A DNA stretch of 64,000 bases from Saccharomycopsis malanga (taxonomy: Eukaryota > Ascomycota > Saccharomycetes > Ascoideales > Saccharomycopsidaceae): NCBI GenBank assembly GCA_004014935.1, contig CP025323.1, positions 2,619,001 to 2,683,000 on the forward strand, given 5' to 3'. Position 1 is the first letter of the stretch, and the number at the start of each line of letters is the position of its first letter. A program made the position numbers and the translations under genes. A model generated the notes under the pieces. That model did not search any database. It worked only from the letters and a program-made list of their open reading frames with translations, and was not told the DNA's origin. Shown piece after piece: positions 45,466 through 57,300 of this stretch.

Positions 45466-48400
45466 ATGATTTCTGGCACTGTACTATTATCGAGAATCCC
45501 AGTGTGTTATCAGTGTGATGACGCTGAAGGGTGGGGTCCTTTTTCGGTTTATTTTGATTTTACTCCCTGTTTTCTCCATGGCGTTTTACTCAATGGGTTG
45601 AGTGTGTTTGCCTTAATCTTTGGCATTTATTTGATATATCAATTGATATTCCACAATTCTGTATCTTTACATAGTAATACCTACAAGGCCAATGTGTTCG
45701 TCTGGCTTAGATTTGTACTAATTGGCTTACAAGTTGTTTTGAAATTTATTCTTCTTGCCTTGGATAATGGCCAATATTACCATGCTTTTGAAGTCTTTAA
45801 ATTCCAGGCTTTTTTCGAGTTAGCCGTCATATTTGCAGTAATATGGCCGCTCACGTATTTGGATTTTCAAAAGAAAAAGGTCACCAGTCCTGTTCTTCTT
45901 GTCTTTTGGACCCTCAATGCTCTTTTTACTTTCTTCAAGGTCCTCGGCTTACTAATTAGACATCATGAACAAGTGCGAGTATTACAAGCACAATCTGCTT
46001 TGATTATCACCAAGTCCAACATTGCCATCACTGCTTTGACCTTTGTTAATTCTGTGTTCATTGTAGCTGCTCAGGCTGCCCCTAAACAGGTGTCGCCAAG
46101 CACTCATTTTGCTAATCTCAGCTCCTTTTACAGAGAGAAGGAAAACCCATTGGATTCTGCCAACTTGTTTTCCATCATCAGTTTTGGCTGGATGACCAAT
46201 TTGATGAAATTGGGTTACAAAAAGTTTTTGACTTTGGGCGATTTGCCAAAGTTGCCAAAAGGATATGAAAATCATACGGTTGCTTCCAATTTGATTGAGA
46301 TTTATGAAAAAGATTTGGCAAAGGTAAAGGCCAAACAGAAGAAAAACGTCTCATTGTTTGGCGCCATTCTAAAAAGTACAGGTTCCTCATTACTTGTAGC
46401 TGCTAGCTTCAAAGTATGTAGTGATATATTGAATTTTACACAACCTCAACTTTTAAAATTGTTGATCAAGTTTGTGAATGATTATAACAACTACGACGAA
46501 AGCTCAGGCCTCGATAGACCTCCGTTAGTTAAAGGTTTCAACATTGCCTTGTTCATGCTTCTTGTCTCGGTATTCCAGACTACTTGTTTAAACCAATACT
46601 TCTTCAACTCCTACAGTACTGGTATTCGTATCAAGTCTTCCTTGATTGGGGCTATCTATTCAAAAGCCTTGTCTTTGTCTCCAGAATCTAGAGCTGCCAA
46701 ATCCACTGGCGATATCGTCAACTTGATGTCTATTGATACCCAAAGACTTCAAGACTTGACTGAGTTTGGCCAGGTTGCTTGGTCGGGTCCGTTCCAGATC
46801 TTCTTATGTTTGATCTCGTTGTATCGTATTTTGCAAAACTCCATGTGGTTTGGTTTTGCCATCATGGCGTTCATGGTGGTTGTCAACACTTCTCTTGTCA
46901 AGTTCCAAAAGACTTTACAAAAGAAACAGATGAAGTTCAAAGACACCAGAATCAAGATAGTTTCTGAAATTTTGAACAATATCAAGTCTTTGAAATTGTA
47001 CAACTGGGAACTTCCTTACAGACAAAAGCTCGATTACTGGAGAAACCAAAAAGAATTGAAAAACCTCACTTATATTTCCTATTTCAAAGCTGTCAACATG
47101 TCCATGTGGAATATGATCCCTTTTTTTGTTAGTTGTTCCACGTTTTTTGGCTATATATATTTCTATGACAAACCGTTGACAACTGACATTGTGTTTCCAG
47201 CCTTGTCTTTATTCAACTTGTTGGGTTTCCCATTGAATGTCATTCCTATTGTTATTACCTCTTTCATAGATGCCAGTGTGTCTCTCAAGCGTTTAAACGA
47301 CTTCTTGCAGTTGGACGAGCTTGATCCTACTGCTGTTGTTCATAAAGGGAAAGTAAAGAAAATAGGTCAAGACGTTGTTACTTTTGACAACTGTTCTTTT
47401 TCATGGAATAAGTTCAATGACAAGTATTCGGACAACGCAGATGAGGCTGATATCCATAATAGTAACAATTACTTGGCTTTACGTAACATTAACTTTACAG
47501 CCAAAAAAGGAGAACTTTCGTGTATCATTGGAAAGGTTGGATCCGGTAAATCTTCATTCATCAAGTCGATGTTAGGCGATTTGTATAAATACAAAGGTAT
47601 CTTGACCATTCATGGTAAAATCGCATATGTTTCTCAAGTGGCTTGGATTATGAATGGGTCTATCAAAGACAATATTTTGTTTGGCCATCGTTATGATGCT
47701 GCCTTGTATGACAAAGTGCTTCATGCTTGTGATCTCCATATTGATTTGAAAAACTTTCCTGATGGCGACGAGACCCAGGTTGGTGAAAAGGGTATTTCTT
47801 TGTCCGGAGGCCAAAAGGCTAGATTGTCGTTGGCTAGAGCCATCTATGCTGGTGCTGACTTGTATCTTTTGGACGATCCATTAGCTGCGGTGGATGAACA
47901 TGTAGGCAAACATTTGATCGACAATGTGTTTGGTAAAAGTGGCATGTTGCGTCATAAATGTAAAGTGTTGGTTACGAATTCAGTGCATTTCTTGCATATT
48001 GCTGATAACATTACTCTTTTAGAAAACGGCAACATTGTAGAACAAAGCAGTAATGACAAGTTGCACAGCATGTCTGATGTAGAACGTGAAAATTCAAAAA
48101 TCTCTCAATTGATTGAACAGTTTGGCAAAAAGAAAGTGGATGAAGATACTGAGGAAACCACCGAAACCAAGCATGAAAACGATGACAGCTCTGAAGAAGA
48201 GCCTAAGGTTTATGAAGGGGTTGCTGAAGGTGATGATGTTTCCATTGCAAACGATCTCTTGGAATCTGATGGGGCCAGTTTAAGAAGAGCTAGCACGAGT
48301 TTCTCCAGCGACGTGATTGTCTACGATGATGAAGGCAGCAAAGACAATAAGAAATTAGACCGACTGGAACGTGTGGAAAGAGGCAAGGTCAAATGGGATG

Positions 48401-50172
48401 TGTATTTATCTTATGCCAAGGCATGTAATCCTGTTTTTGTTATTTTCTTTTTGGTCTTTGCTGTGTGCACCATGTTCCTCAATGTGGCCTCCAACTACTG
48501 GCTCAAACACTGGTCTGAAATCAACACCAAGTACGGCAGCAACCCGCACGTGGTGAGATATCTTTTGATATATGCTTTGTTGGGTCTCTCTGGAAGTCTC
48601 ACCTTGATGCTTCAATGCATTATTCTATGGAATGTGTGTATTATCCATGGTGCTCGAAACTTGCACAACAAGTTGGCAACTGCAGTTTTCAAGGCCCCAA
48701 TGTCGTTTTTCGAAACAACTCCTATTGGAAGAGTGTTGAACCGGTTCTCCAACGATATAAACAAGATCGACGAAGTATTAGGTAGAACGTTTCAGTCGTT
48801 TTTCCAGAATCTCATCAAAGTTGTGTTCACTATCTTTGTGATTTCTCTTTCTACATGGCAGATTGTCGTGGTGGTCATTCCTTTAGGTGTTTTGTACTAT
48901 TACTACCAGCAATTCTATTTGAAAACGTCCAGAGAGCTCAAAAGATTGGAATCCATTACAAGATCTCCCATTTACGCTCATTTCCAAGAGACTTTGAATG
49001 GTATCACAACCATCCGTGGTTTTGGCCAGGAAAGACGATTTGTCAGACTTAATGAAGCAAAAATTGACAATAATCTTGGTGCGTACCATCCTACTGTCAA
49101 TTGTAACCGTTGGTTGGCCACAAGATTAGAATTTCTTGGCTCCTTGGTGATTTTCTCCTCTGTTGCCTTACCTATGCTCAGATTGAAATATGGTAGCGTC
49201 AGCGCTGGTCTTATTGGTTTGTCTGTCAGTTATGCTTTGCAAATCACTGGTTCTTTGAATTGGACAGTCAGAATGACCGTGGAAGTGGAAACTAACATTG
49301 TTTCTGTAGAACGGATCCAGGAATATCTTGCTCTTGAATCAGAGGCTGCTGAGATTGTCGAGACAAACCGTCCGGCTCCAAACTGGCCTTCTAAAGGTGC
49401 TGTGGAATTCAAAAACTACTCTACTCGTTACAGAAAAGAGCTTGATTTGGTTTTGAAAAATATTAGCTTGAAAATAAATCCTCAAGAGAAAATAGGTATT
49501 GTTGGTAGAACCGGAGCTGGTAAATCCAGTTTGACCATGGCCCTTTATAGAATCATAGAACCTGCTGAAGGCGAAATCCTCATTGATGGAATAAGCACCT
49601 CTTCTATTGGTTTATCCGACTTGAGAAAGAATTTGTCAATTATTCCTCAAGACGCCCAGGTCTTTGAAGGCACCATTCGTGACAATTTGGACCCAACCAA
49701 TTCCTTTGATGATCAAAGCATCTTGAAAGCCATTGAACTCTCCCATTTGAAGAACCATCTTGTTCGTATGGCTGAGGAGCAAAATGCTGCTGCCAAGACC
49801 CCAGAAGAAAACGTCAAAGACTTTTTGGCTATAAAGATTACTGAAAACGGTGGCAATCTTTCTGTTGGACAAAAACAACTCATGTGTCTTGCAAGAGCTT
49901 TGTTGATTCCTTCCAAAATATTGGTATTGGACGAAGCTACTGCTGCCGTCGACGTGGAAACTGACAAGATTGTTCAAGAAACAATCAGAAAGGAGTTCAA
50001 GGACCGTACCATCTTGACCATCGCCCACAGAATTAATACTATCATGGACAGCGACAGAATTTTGGTGTTGGAGAAAGGTGAGGTGGCTGAATTCGATACC
50101 CCCGAAGCGTTGCTTGCCAAACCAGACTCCTTGTTCTACTCTTTGGCAAAAAGAGGTGGTTTGGTGGAGTGA
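45466..50172 (+). CDS. YCF1: Vacuolar ABCC/MRP-type glutathione-conjugate transporter (Ycf1-like)
   Basis: A 1568-residue full ABC transporter. The N-terminus (GWGPFSVYFDFTPCFLHGVL) matches Ycf1 and begins the extra TMD0 domain. Nucleotide-binding domain 1 has the Walker A GKVGSGKSS at about residue 690, the signature LSGGQKARLSLARAIY and Walker B LYLLDDPLAAVD. Domain 2 has GRTGAGKSS at about 1347, LSVGQKQLMCLARALL and ILVLDEATAAVD. A regulatory linker with SLRRASTSFSS at about 940 resembles the kinase-controlled R region of Ycf1. It should pump glutathione conjugates and metal-thiol complexes into the vacuole. It could instead be the paralogue Bpt1. Start is the ATG at 45466, one codon after a TTG. 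Confidence 0.88.
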   Translation: MISGTVLLSRIPVCYQCDDAEGWGPFSVYFDFTPCFLHGVLLNGLSVFALIFGIYLIYQLIFHNSVSLHSNTYKANVFVWLRFVLIGLQVVLKFILLALDNGQYYHAFEVFKFQAFFELAVIFAVIWPLTYLDFQKKKVTSPVLLVFWTLNALFTFFKVLGLLIRHHEQVRVLQAQSALIITKSNIAITALTFVNSVFIVAAQAAPKQVSPSTHFANLSSFYREKENPLDSANLFSIISFGWMTNLMKLGYKKFLTLGDLPKLPKGYENHTVASNLIEIYEKDLAKVKAKQKKNVSLFGAILKSTGSSLLVAASFKVCSDILNFTQPQLLKLLIKFVNDYNNYDESSGLDRPPLVKGFNIALFMLLVSVFQTTCLNQYFFNSYSTGIRIKSSLIGAIYSKALSLSPESRAAKSTGDIVNLMSIDTQRLQDLTEFGQVAWSGPFQIFLCLISLYRILQNSMWFGFAIMAFMVVVNTSLVKFQKTLQKKQMKFKDTRIKIVSEILNNIKSLKLYNWELPYRQKLDYWRNQKELKNLTYISYFKAVNMSMWNMIPFFVSCSTFFGYIYFYDKPLTTDIVFPALSLFNLLGFPLNVIPIVITSFIDASVSLKRLNDFLQLDELDPTAVVHKGKVKKIGQDVVTFDNCSFSWNKFNDKYSDNADEADIHNSNNYLALRNINFTAKKGELSCIIGKVGSGKSSFIKSMLGDLYKYKGILTIHGKIAYVSQVAWIMNGSIKDNILFGHRYDAALYDKVLHACDLHIDLKNFPDGDETQVGEKGISLSGGQKARLSLARAIYAGADLYLLDDPLAAVDEHVGKHLIDNVFGKSGMLRHKCKVLVTNSVHFLHIADNITLLENGNIVEQSSNDKLHSMSDVERENSKISQLIEQFGKKKVDEDTEETTETKHENDDSSEEEPKVYEGVAEGDDVSIANDLLESDGASLRRASTSFSSDVIVYDDEGSKDNKKLDRLERVERGKVKWDVYLSYAKACNPVFVIFFLVFAVCTMFLNVASNYWLKHWSEINTKYGSNPHVVRYLLIYALLGLSGSLTLMLQCIILWNVCIIHGARNLHNKLATAVFKAPMSFFETTPIGRVLNRFSNDINKIDEVLGRTFQSFFQNLIKVVFTIFVISLSTWQIVVVVIPLGVLYYYYQQFYLKTSRELKRLESITRSPIYAHFQETLNGITTIRGFGQERRFVRLNEAKIDNNLGAYHPTVNCNRWLATRLEFLGSLVIFSSVALPMLRLKYGSVSAGLIGLSVSYALQITGSLNWTVRMTVEVETNIVSVERIQEYLALESEAAEIVETNRPAPNWPSKGAVEFKNYSTRYRKELDLVLKNISLKINPQEKIGIVGRTGAGKSSLTMALYRIIEPAEGEILIDGISTSSIGLSDLRKNLSIIPQDAQVFEGTIRDNLDPTNSFDDQSILKAIELSHLKNHLVRMAEEQNAAAKTPEENVKDFLAIKITENGGNLSVGQKQLMCLARALLIPSKILVLDEATAAVDVETDKIVQETIRKEFKDRTILTIAHRINTIMDSDRILVLEKGEVAEFDTPEALLAKPDSLFYSLAKRGGLVE

Positions 50173-51416
50173 TTATAACCTTTGTATTTAAAAAATTGAT
50201 TTTTTGTATTTGAATGTAAAAAACTTCAATTAGAATATTTGTAGTTCTACACGTCTTCAAGCCACTATTCAAAATATATTTATCACTAATTTTTTTTAAA
50301 TCATTAACAAGATATCAACTATTTAGAAGCTGGTAACATGAATTCAGTGCCATGAAAATATTTTTTCATAAATTGTGTACGATATAACCTCTCAGTGAAT
50401 TATTAGAAAACCAAATGAAAGAATCAACATTTTATCAAAATTTGACATTACGCCCTTTTTCTCGAAATTCAAAAAAGAAATTGGAGCAAAAGTGAGCTCA
50501 TGGTTGGCAGAAAAAAATCCTTTCATAGAAGGTATACCAGTGAAACCATAAAACCTCACCTTATTGCCATTTATATCGATAAAACAACAAAATTGTAACA
50601 CGAAATTCCCTACGTGCGAAATGAGCCCAAACACATCAAGTGAGCATTAAAAAGGAGCACGGCTCCTAACCTTTACTACTAAGACAGAAAAGTTTTCATG
50701 CTAGGTAAGCACTTATTTTTAATAATTTGGATCTCTGCCTTACACTCAATACTGAGCTTAAACTGCCTTTCTTTGCTCAAAAAATGTTTTTTCATCCTTA
50801 TTACACATATGTATCTCTTTATTTTTGAACAAAAAGATGCAAAATCACAACTAAGATCATGAATACTATATTGGCTTACTAATGCATCATTATAGTATCG
50901 TAATGTGAAAGGTTATACTAATTAAGAGTTTTGACAGTCTAGTAAGCACAGTTTATACGCTTAATTTACATCCGTTTTGATGGTACCAACTTGTAACGTT
51001 TCTTTACATGAGAAAGTTGCGTACAGTTTTACTCCGGCCTGTTTCTGCTTAATATTGAGATCCAAAGTTGTACTGTACTGTTTCTACAATTTGCAAATTA
51101 CCCAAATTACATTATTTAATACCCAATCTCGTGTAACTCGTCATCAAACAGTGATAAATCTAACCTTAAAGTGATCTTCGCGATCTGCAGAAGACCAGCC
51201 GCCAGGCGCCATGCTGCATATTTATCATGCACTTGTATGCACCCTCATGCATAATTTCGGACAGGTGTGAAAAGTTGGGTATGGAGGATATTTTAGGTGA
51301 TAAATTAGAGAGGCATATCGAAAAGGCCACGACATTTGGACGACAAGAGTATTGTGACGAGGTTTGCAATAGCAGTGAATGGTCGAGAGTGGAAAATACG
51401 AAAAAAACAGTGAAAA
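50173..51416. other. Intergenic region YCF1-LMO1
   Basis: About 1.2 kb with no supported gene. Frames at 50392-50634 (minus) and 51227-51460 (plus) lack domain features; the latter overlaps the LMO1 start in another frame and could at most be an upstream frame in its leader. Confidence 0.4.
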
Positions 51417-53681
51417 ATGAGCGGTTCAGGGGTTCCAGTTTCTCCGGGAGAATTCAATGAACATCTTAAAGAAATTGTGCGGCAGAACCAAGGCCAGATA
51501 GAGTTGAACCATGCAGTGAAAGTAGTAGAGCATTTCAAGAGTCTTGCAATGAAGCTTCTGTCGGATAGTATGGAAAAGATGCAGTTTTTCAACAATTTTG
51601 CACTGGTTATTCCTTTACTTCCGCAGTCAGCAGAGTTCAATCGGATCTTCAACGACAAGGCGTTTTTGCAGACGTTGATAAGATACACTTCGCAAGTGCT
51701 TTCAGACTTGAGTGTTCTCAAAATCATTAATGCGTATATTCGAGGGGATTTTTTGGAAGAAAAGGCAGGGTTGATACAACCAGTGAATGACGGGTATCTG
51801 TTGTTCTTGTCTATGATAAGCGAGAATCTGAGTTTTCTTTTTGGAGTTATCCGTAGATTTACTCGGTTTGAGCAGGCTGCTGTGGTGGTGACGCTGCAGA
51901 GTGCTATTGATCTATATGTGCTTGCAAGTTGGCCGGCTAACCACGAGTTCCGAGTACGGTTAATAACATTCTTTTTGGAACATGATCTTGCGAGAATCTA
52001 CCGAAAATGTGTGTACGAGTACCGAATTCTCCCAATGCCCAAATATGCGCTCATGGCACAGCGTTTGAACAAGGTGGTGTCGTTGAATTTCGACCTTGCC
52101 TCCAACATGGTGCTTGATTACCGGTCGAGTCCAGTGATGAACGACATTTTGAACGATATATGTGTGTCAGCGAAGGACTTTGCGCATTTCAATACCAAAG
52201 GGCTCACGACTGGCCAGATCACCACCAAATTGGGCTTTACTTCGAACCCAAAGGAGTTTTTGTCCAAACATTACGACACCATCACCTTGATATTCATAAA
52301 TGTAGTATTCAAAGACACTGAGATGAAAGCATTGAAATCCGAATGCGAAAAACAACACACCCTTCTGAGAAGCTCCAGCCAACGGTTTCCTATCTTCAAG
52401 TTCTGCTGCGAAATTGCCAAGGTGGTGTGCACCAAGCTTTTCCATCAAAGCAACCCGCAGTTCCATCTGACTTGTCGGTACAGAGCTTATGGACGAGAAA
52501 TCATCATACTTTTGGGCTTCAAGGCATTGAGCTATTGGCAGAACTCTGCTGCCAGCAGTGAATACATTGACGATTTCTTGTTCATCATGAACTTGTTGAA
52601 AATGGATATCCAATATCTCAATTACAACATGGTCAAGTACGACGAGTTTGAAGTAGCCTTTGAGCATTTGAGAGAACATCTCAAGTATGACAGAATCAAA
52701 AAGATCCAGTTGAGGTTCTTGAAAGACGACCAATATCTTCAAATGTTGAATGGCGAGGACATCGAAACCTACAACGAACAACTCTTGGAAAGTGTCAAAT
52801 TGTTTGTTATCAATGAACGATTGATGGAATTGACCAAAGGCCTCGTATGCTATGCGCAAAACCCTGTCCAGTTCCGCTCTCTTCGTGAGGTCCCCACTTA
52901 TCTCTTGACAGTGTCTCCAAAACGTAACTCCATAGTGTTCGCCACGCTCCCGGCTGACTTCGATGTCAAGAAATGGCAGAAACACAACGCCCATGAAATC
53001 ATAGAGGCCTACGACAGCAAACAGGTTTTTGTAAGATCCATCAAAAAAGTCGTTACCGAAAGAGTCACTTCCAGTAATCAACACGGCTTTGGAAAACTGT
53101 TAAATGTGACCAGCGATTCTATCAAGGCATTGGCCAATGGTGCTGGGAAATCCTCCATTAACCGTAACCATGTTTTCATCTCGTCCAAAAACGTCATCAC
53201 CAAAATCACCTTGTTGGGAAAATCGAACGAAACTCTCATGACTTTCTATACTGACACCGGCCGTAGTGCAACTCTATGTAGCGACACTTTGAACCTTTTG
53301 ATTGACAACTTCCAGCTCTCAAAAGCCACCTTTGAAACTTCTTCACACATTGAACAGCTTTTTGATATCAAAAGAACATTGCAATTGCTTCCTCTCGCTG
53401 ACATTTTCAACCATAGAATAATCGACATGTACACTAGCGTCTCCTCTAAAGATATTAGCCCAGCTGCTCCAGAGGGCAACTTTTTGTCTGTCAAAATCAA
53501 CTTTGACGATGATGACGACATTTCTAAACCAGTCCAGATCCAGTTGAAAAAAGCCCAAAAGAGTAATGCCCAGAATATAGCCGCCCCACCGGTTATTAAA
53601 GAAGGAAAACCAGCAGAAAAGGACTTTGAATACTCTTACGAAGAACTTATGGACGTTGCCAAGGATTTTTATTACAATTGA
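51417..53681 (+). CDS. LMO1: Lmo1, ELMO-family partner of the Dck1 Rho-GEF
   Basis: A 754-residue protein of the ELMO family. The C-terminal half aligns with animal ELMO: FVINERLMELTKGLVCY at about 470-486 corresponds to the helix before the PH domain. A PH-like fold from about 500 to 660 ends in DTLNLLIDN, then IEQLFDIKRTLQLLPLADI, the conserved helix after the PH domain. The N-terminal ~450 residues are helical repeats. In yeast, Lmo1 pairs with Dck1 to activate Rho5 in stress and mitophagy signalling. Similar in size to S. cerevisiae Lmo1 (about 665). The call rests on recalled ELMO sequence and is moderately firm. ATG at 51417. Confidence 0.72.
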   Translation: MSGSGVPVSPGEFNEHLKEIVRQNQGQIELNHAVKVVEHFKSLAMKLLSDSMEKMQFFNNFALVIPLLPQSAEFNRIFNDKAFLQTLIRYTSQVLSDLSVLKIINAYIRGDFLEEKAGLIQPVNDGYLLFLSMISENLSFLFGVIRRFTRFEQAAVVVTLQSAIDLYVLASWPANHEFRVRLITFFLEHDLARIYRKCVYEYRILPMPKYALMAQRLNKVVSLNFDLASNMVLDYRSSPVMNDILNDICVSAKDFAHFNTKGLTTGQITTKLGFTSNPKEFLSKHYDTITLIFINVVFKDTEMKALKSECEKQHTLLRSSSQRFPIFKFCCEIAKVVCTKLFHQSNPQFHLTCRYRAYGREIIILLGFKALSYWQNSAASSEYIDDFLFIMNLLKMDIQYLNYNMVKYDEFEVAFEHLREHLKYDRIKKIQLRFLKDDQYLQMLNGEDIETYNEQLLESVKLFVINERLMELTKGLVCYAQNPVQFRSLREVPTYLLTVSPKRNSIVFATLPADFDVKKWQKHNAHEIIEAYDSKQVFVRSIKKVVTERVTSSNQHGFGKLLNVTSDSIKALANGAGKSSINRNHVFISSKNVITKITLLGKSNETLMTFYTDTGRSATLCSDTLNLLIDNFQLSKATFETSSHIEQLFDIKRTLQLLPLADIFNHRIIDMYTSVSSKDISPAAPEGNFLSVKINFDDDDDISKPVQIQLKKAQKSNAQNIAAPPVIKEGKPAEKDFEYSYEELMDVAKDFYYN

Positions 53682-53778
53682 TTATTTGTTTTATAATTAT
53701 TGTGTGTTTGCACAATTTTTCAGTTTGTTTTTGTTCAATTCTATTCAACTGTTTTTTCCAATTTGTTTTCTAGTTTCT

Positions 53779-53926
53779 ATTGTTACTCAAGAATACATTT
53801 CCATTTCTAGTTTTTATTCCATTTTCAATTGTTACTCAAGAATACATTTCCTTTTCTAGTTTTTATTCCAGTTTCTATTGTTCCTCAAGAATACATGTCC
53901 TTTTCTAGTTTTTATTCCAGTTTCCA
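53779..53926 (+). repeat. 49-bp tandem repeat downstream of LMO1
   Basis: Three units start at 53779, 53828 and 53877, exactly 49 bp apart. Each contains ATTGTTACTCAAGAATACAT followed by a TTCTAGTTTTTATTCC block. Flanking sequence on both sides carries further partial TTCTAGTTT and TTTTTCA matches. It is in the 3' flank of LMO1 with no coding role seen. Confidence 0.88.
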
Positions 53927-54329
53927 TCTCATTTTCTTTACCATTTTTCAAAATATCTTCAATATTACAGTTTCTATTCCACTTGAGTCGCATTATCTTT
54001 TTAAACATGAAAACTTAAAAACCTATCACTCATAAATAAATAAATATTTCAAATTGATGCATGTTAAGGCGCTAGCATGTACACATCAGTGCTAATATGC
54101 ATTCACATGCATACATTGCTAAGCAATGACTAAGCAACAATATTTTTTATCTAAAAATTTTACATAGAAACGTGAAGATGTAGACAGTGGTCATGAGCAT
54201 CGCCAAATCATTCCTAATAGTTGCCACGGCTAGGGGACAATACAACAGGGTATTAGAGAAAGCTTGCTGACGAGACAGACAGAGCACGCGACGGTCTGCT
54301 GTATAACAACGCGTTTAGTATCTCCTAAG
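53927..54329. other. Intergenic region upstream of FHL1
   Basis: Contains short GCATGTACA and TGCATTCACATGCAT elements at about 54075-54115. The frame of FHL1 extends upstream to 54264 without an ATG. Nothing else recognised. Confidence 0.35.
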
Positions 54330-57300
54330 ATGAACTTGAGTGTTCCGAGTGGCATCAACAGGTCATCATCCAGTGTGGCTACGCAGGTTGCGTCATATTC
54401 AGGCGGATCTAGCGGCCAGAAGAAGGTAGATAGCGGCGGTAATGTAGCGGGCGTGAATAGTGGGGATTCTTCAGATGTCACGGCATCGAAACAGGGTGAG
54501 AGTACGAAGATATCAGCCTATGCACGGTTAGATTTCAGCAACTTTACGTTTTATATACAAACATTGCAGGTAGTTTTGGGGCGGCGGATCAACAATGACC
54601 AGCTGCACTCAGTGGATGTGCACTTGGGGCCTAAAAAGGCCGTTTCGCGGAAACATGCCAAGATTTTTTACAACTTTGGAACGCAGAGGTTTGAGATCTC
54701 AGTGTTAGGGCGAAACGGGTTGTTTATCAACAGCAACTTTGTAGAAAAAGGGTTGACGGTTCCTTTAAGCGATGGGAACAAGATTCAGATAGGGCAAGTA
54801 GCGTTTACGTTTGTATTGCCTGGTTCTGGTGCAAATTCGAAAAAGACAGACAAACAGCCGAAGAAGGTGGCGAAAAAAGAGCTGGCGAAGAAGGAATCAA
54901 AGGCAGAAAGCGGCCAGAATGTACAAGTGTTGCCGTCAACAGATCATGTAGCTGCGCAGATCAAACCAGAGATAAACACAGAATCTTTTGGCAATTTGTT
55001 TGAAACAAAGGAAGAAGACGCTATCAAGAGTTTGAGTAATAGTAAAACAGAGCCTCTTAGTAGTGTAGACCAGCTGAAATCAGCTGACACTGATCTGTAT
55101 CCACATAAGACCGGGTCTAGTAGTTTGAATCAACCTAAAATAGATTCCAGTATTGTTGATCAGCCAAAAGTAGATTCCAATGTTGTTGGCCTATCAAATA
55201 CAGACTCTAATAGTGTCAATCAGTCCAAAATAGACACGTCAGCTTTCACCCAACCAAAGATGGAGAAAGCAGACGAGTCTGCAAACTTTACGGCAGCACT
55301 CAAATCTAGCAACACGCTGGATACTCTTCCAAACCAACAGTTCAAGCCAGAAGTGAGTGATGCAAGTTTGTCACAATTGCTAGCATTCACGCAATCACAG
55401 CAGATTCCTTTAACTACACAGTTCATGAACACATCCAAGCCTGGCAACACTGTAGCACCAAAAGCAGCACCGCCGAAAATAACGACATCACAGCCAACAT
55501 TGGCTGCTGCAAAGACACCGGCAATTGCCCCAAAGAAAGAAAAACGGCTGGCCAAACAGCCCAAGAAGGTTTACACCATCGACGAGATTCCCGAGCCGTA
55601 CCGCACCAAGCCTGCTACATCATATTCTAACATCATCGTACACTGTCTCAAGACATACTCAGTAAGCAACAAGGGCATGTCTCTTTCAGAGATCTACAAG
55701 TCCATCCAGGAGCTCTATCCGTACTACAAGTACTGTCCTGACGGATGGCAGAGCTCGGTCAGACACAACTTGTCGCTAAACAAGGCCTTCAAGAAGATAT
55801 CCAAGGAGGGAAAAGGATGGTTGTGGGGTCTAGATGAAGAATATTTTGCCGAAAAGGACAAGGCCAAGAAAAAACAACAAACAGACCAAGTGCGTAATTT
55901 GACTTCTTTGCAAAATACCACTGGTTTATCACAATACACTGCCTCCAAATTGGGAGCACCTGGTTTTCCAAACAAAACAACGCCATATTTCACCACCACC
56001 ACTCTTCCACCGTCCTCCTCGTATAAAAACAAGCCGTCCAGCTCTGTGAAACCAGCACCGAAACTCTCGGCTGATGACAAGAAGATTTTGAACATTTTGC
56101 AAGAGCAATTGCGGAAAATCACAAAAAACATCAAAGGTTTAAGCAAGGAAACCGTCATCAAGATGTTGACCATTGCTCTTTCGCTGACTATGTCTCAGTT
56201 ACAGAAAAACGCTGCTGGCCAGTCTTTAATCAAGTTTGTAGAGAAAAATCCACAGGAACTAACCAAGATTTTGACTGTCAGTCTTAATTCTGCCACCACC
56301 CAAGTAACTGATGGCAAAATGACCTTTGCAGAATTGATTTCCGGAAAAGTTAAACCTGCAAACAGTTCTGGCGGTATTTCTAATGTTGCGAAAGCTGCCA
56401 AAGCTGCCAAAGCTGCATCGCTGCTGCCAAAGACAAGTGTGAAAAAGACACCGCCTGTCTCTCATAAACCAGCTATCAACACACACAACTTGAAACCAAG
56501 CTCCATTCCCTTGATTCCTTTGAAACCAATCAAGACTACTGGTAGCCCTACAGTACCTTTAAGAAGCATTCTAGGCTCTTCTTCCTCTCAACAAACGACT
56601 ACTACCGATGTGCCAAAGCCTGCACAACCTGCTGTAAAGCCTCCTGCTACAAAGCCTGTTCCTCCTACAGTGGTAGCCTCAACAGCTACTCCAACCGTTT
56701 CTACAAAACCTGTTGTAGCTGCTAAAGAGCCTGCTGCTTCTAAAAAGTCACAATCTGTGCCCCCTGCTACTTCTCCCACGCTTCCTACTGCAGTCACTCA
56801 GCCTAAGCCACGTACTGCGTCTCTTGTTGCTTTTGAAAACAACTTGGACAAGTTGCTAGCCGGCGACGAGGTCCTTCCGCCAAAGCAAGAAACCCAGAAG
56901 AAAAGAACAGACTCTTTGATTGCGTTTGAACAGAAACTCGACCGTTTCTTGGCAGGCGAAGGCGATTTGTTCGGTAACACCCATCTTGCCAAAATCAATG
57001 AAAGTGCCATTGATGATGACGACGAAGAAGAAGACAATGGAAAGGACAAGGCGCCTGTGAAAGCAGAAATGTCTGGAGTAAACCAATCTGATTCGACAAA
57101 TGCCAACATTCCAAAACCCATTGTTTCTCAAGACACAACTAAATTTCAACCTACTACAAATAAAATAGCTGACCTCGGGTCAAATCCATCACAACCATCA
57201 ATCTCTGCTGCTAAAGACTCTATTGAGTCTTCTGCAAACTTGACAGAAGCTTCTGTCAAAAGACCCTTGGAAACCGATGAAAGTAGCACAGAAGAACATA

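Noticed and set aside
51227-51460. 77-codon frame overlapping the LMO1 start
   Set aside because: It is in a different frame with no splice signal that would join it to LMO1 and no domain; at most an upstream frame.
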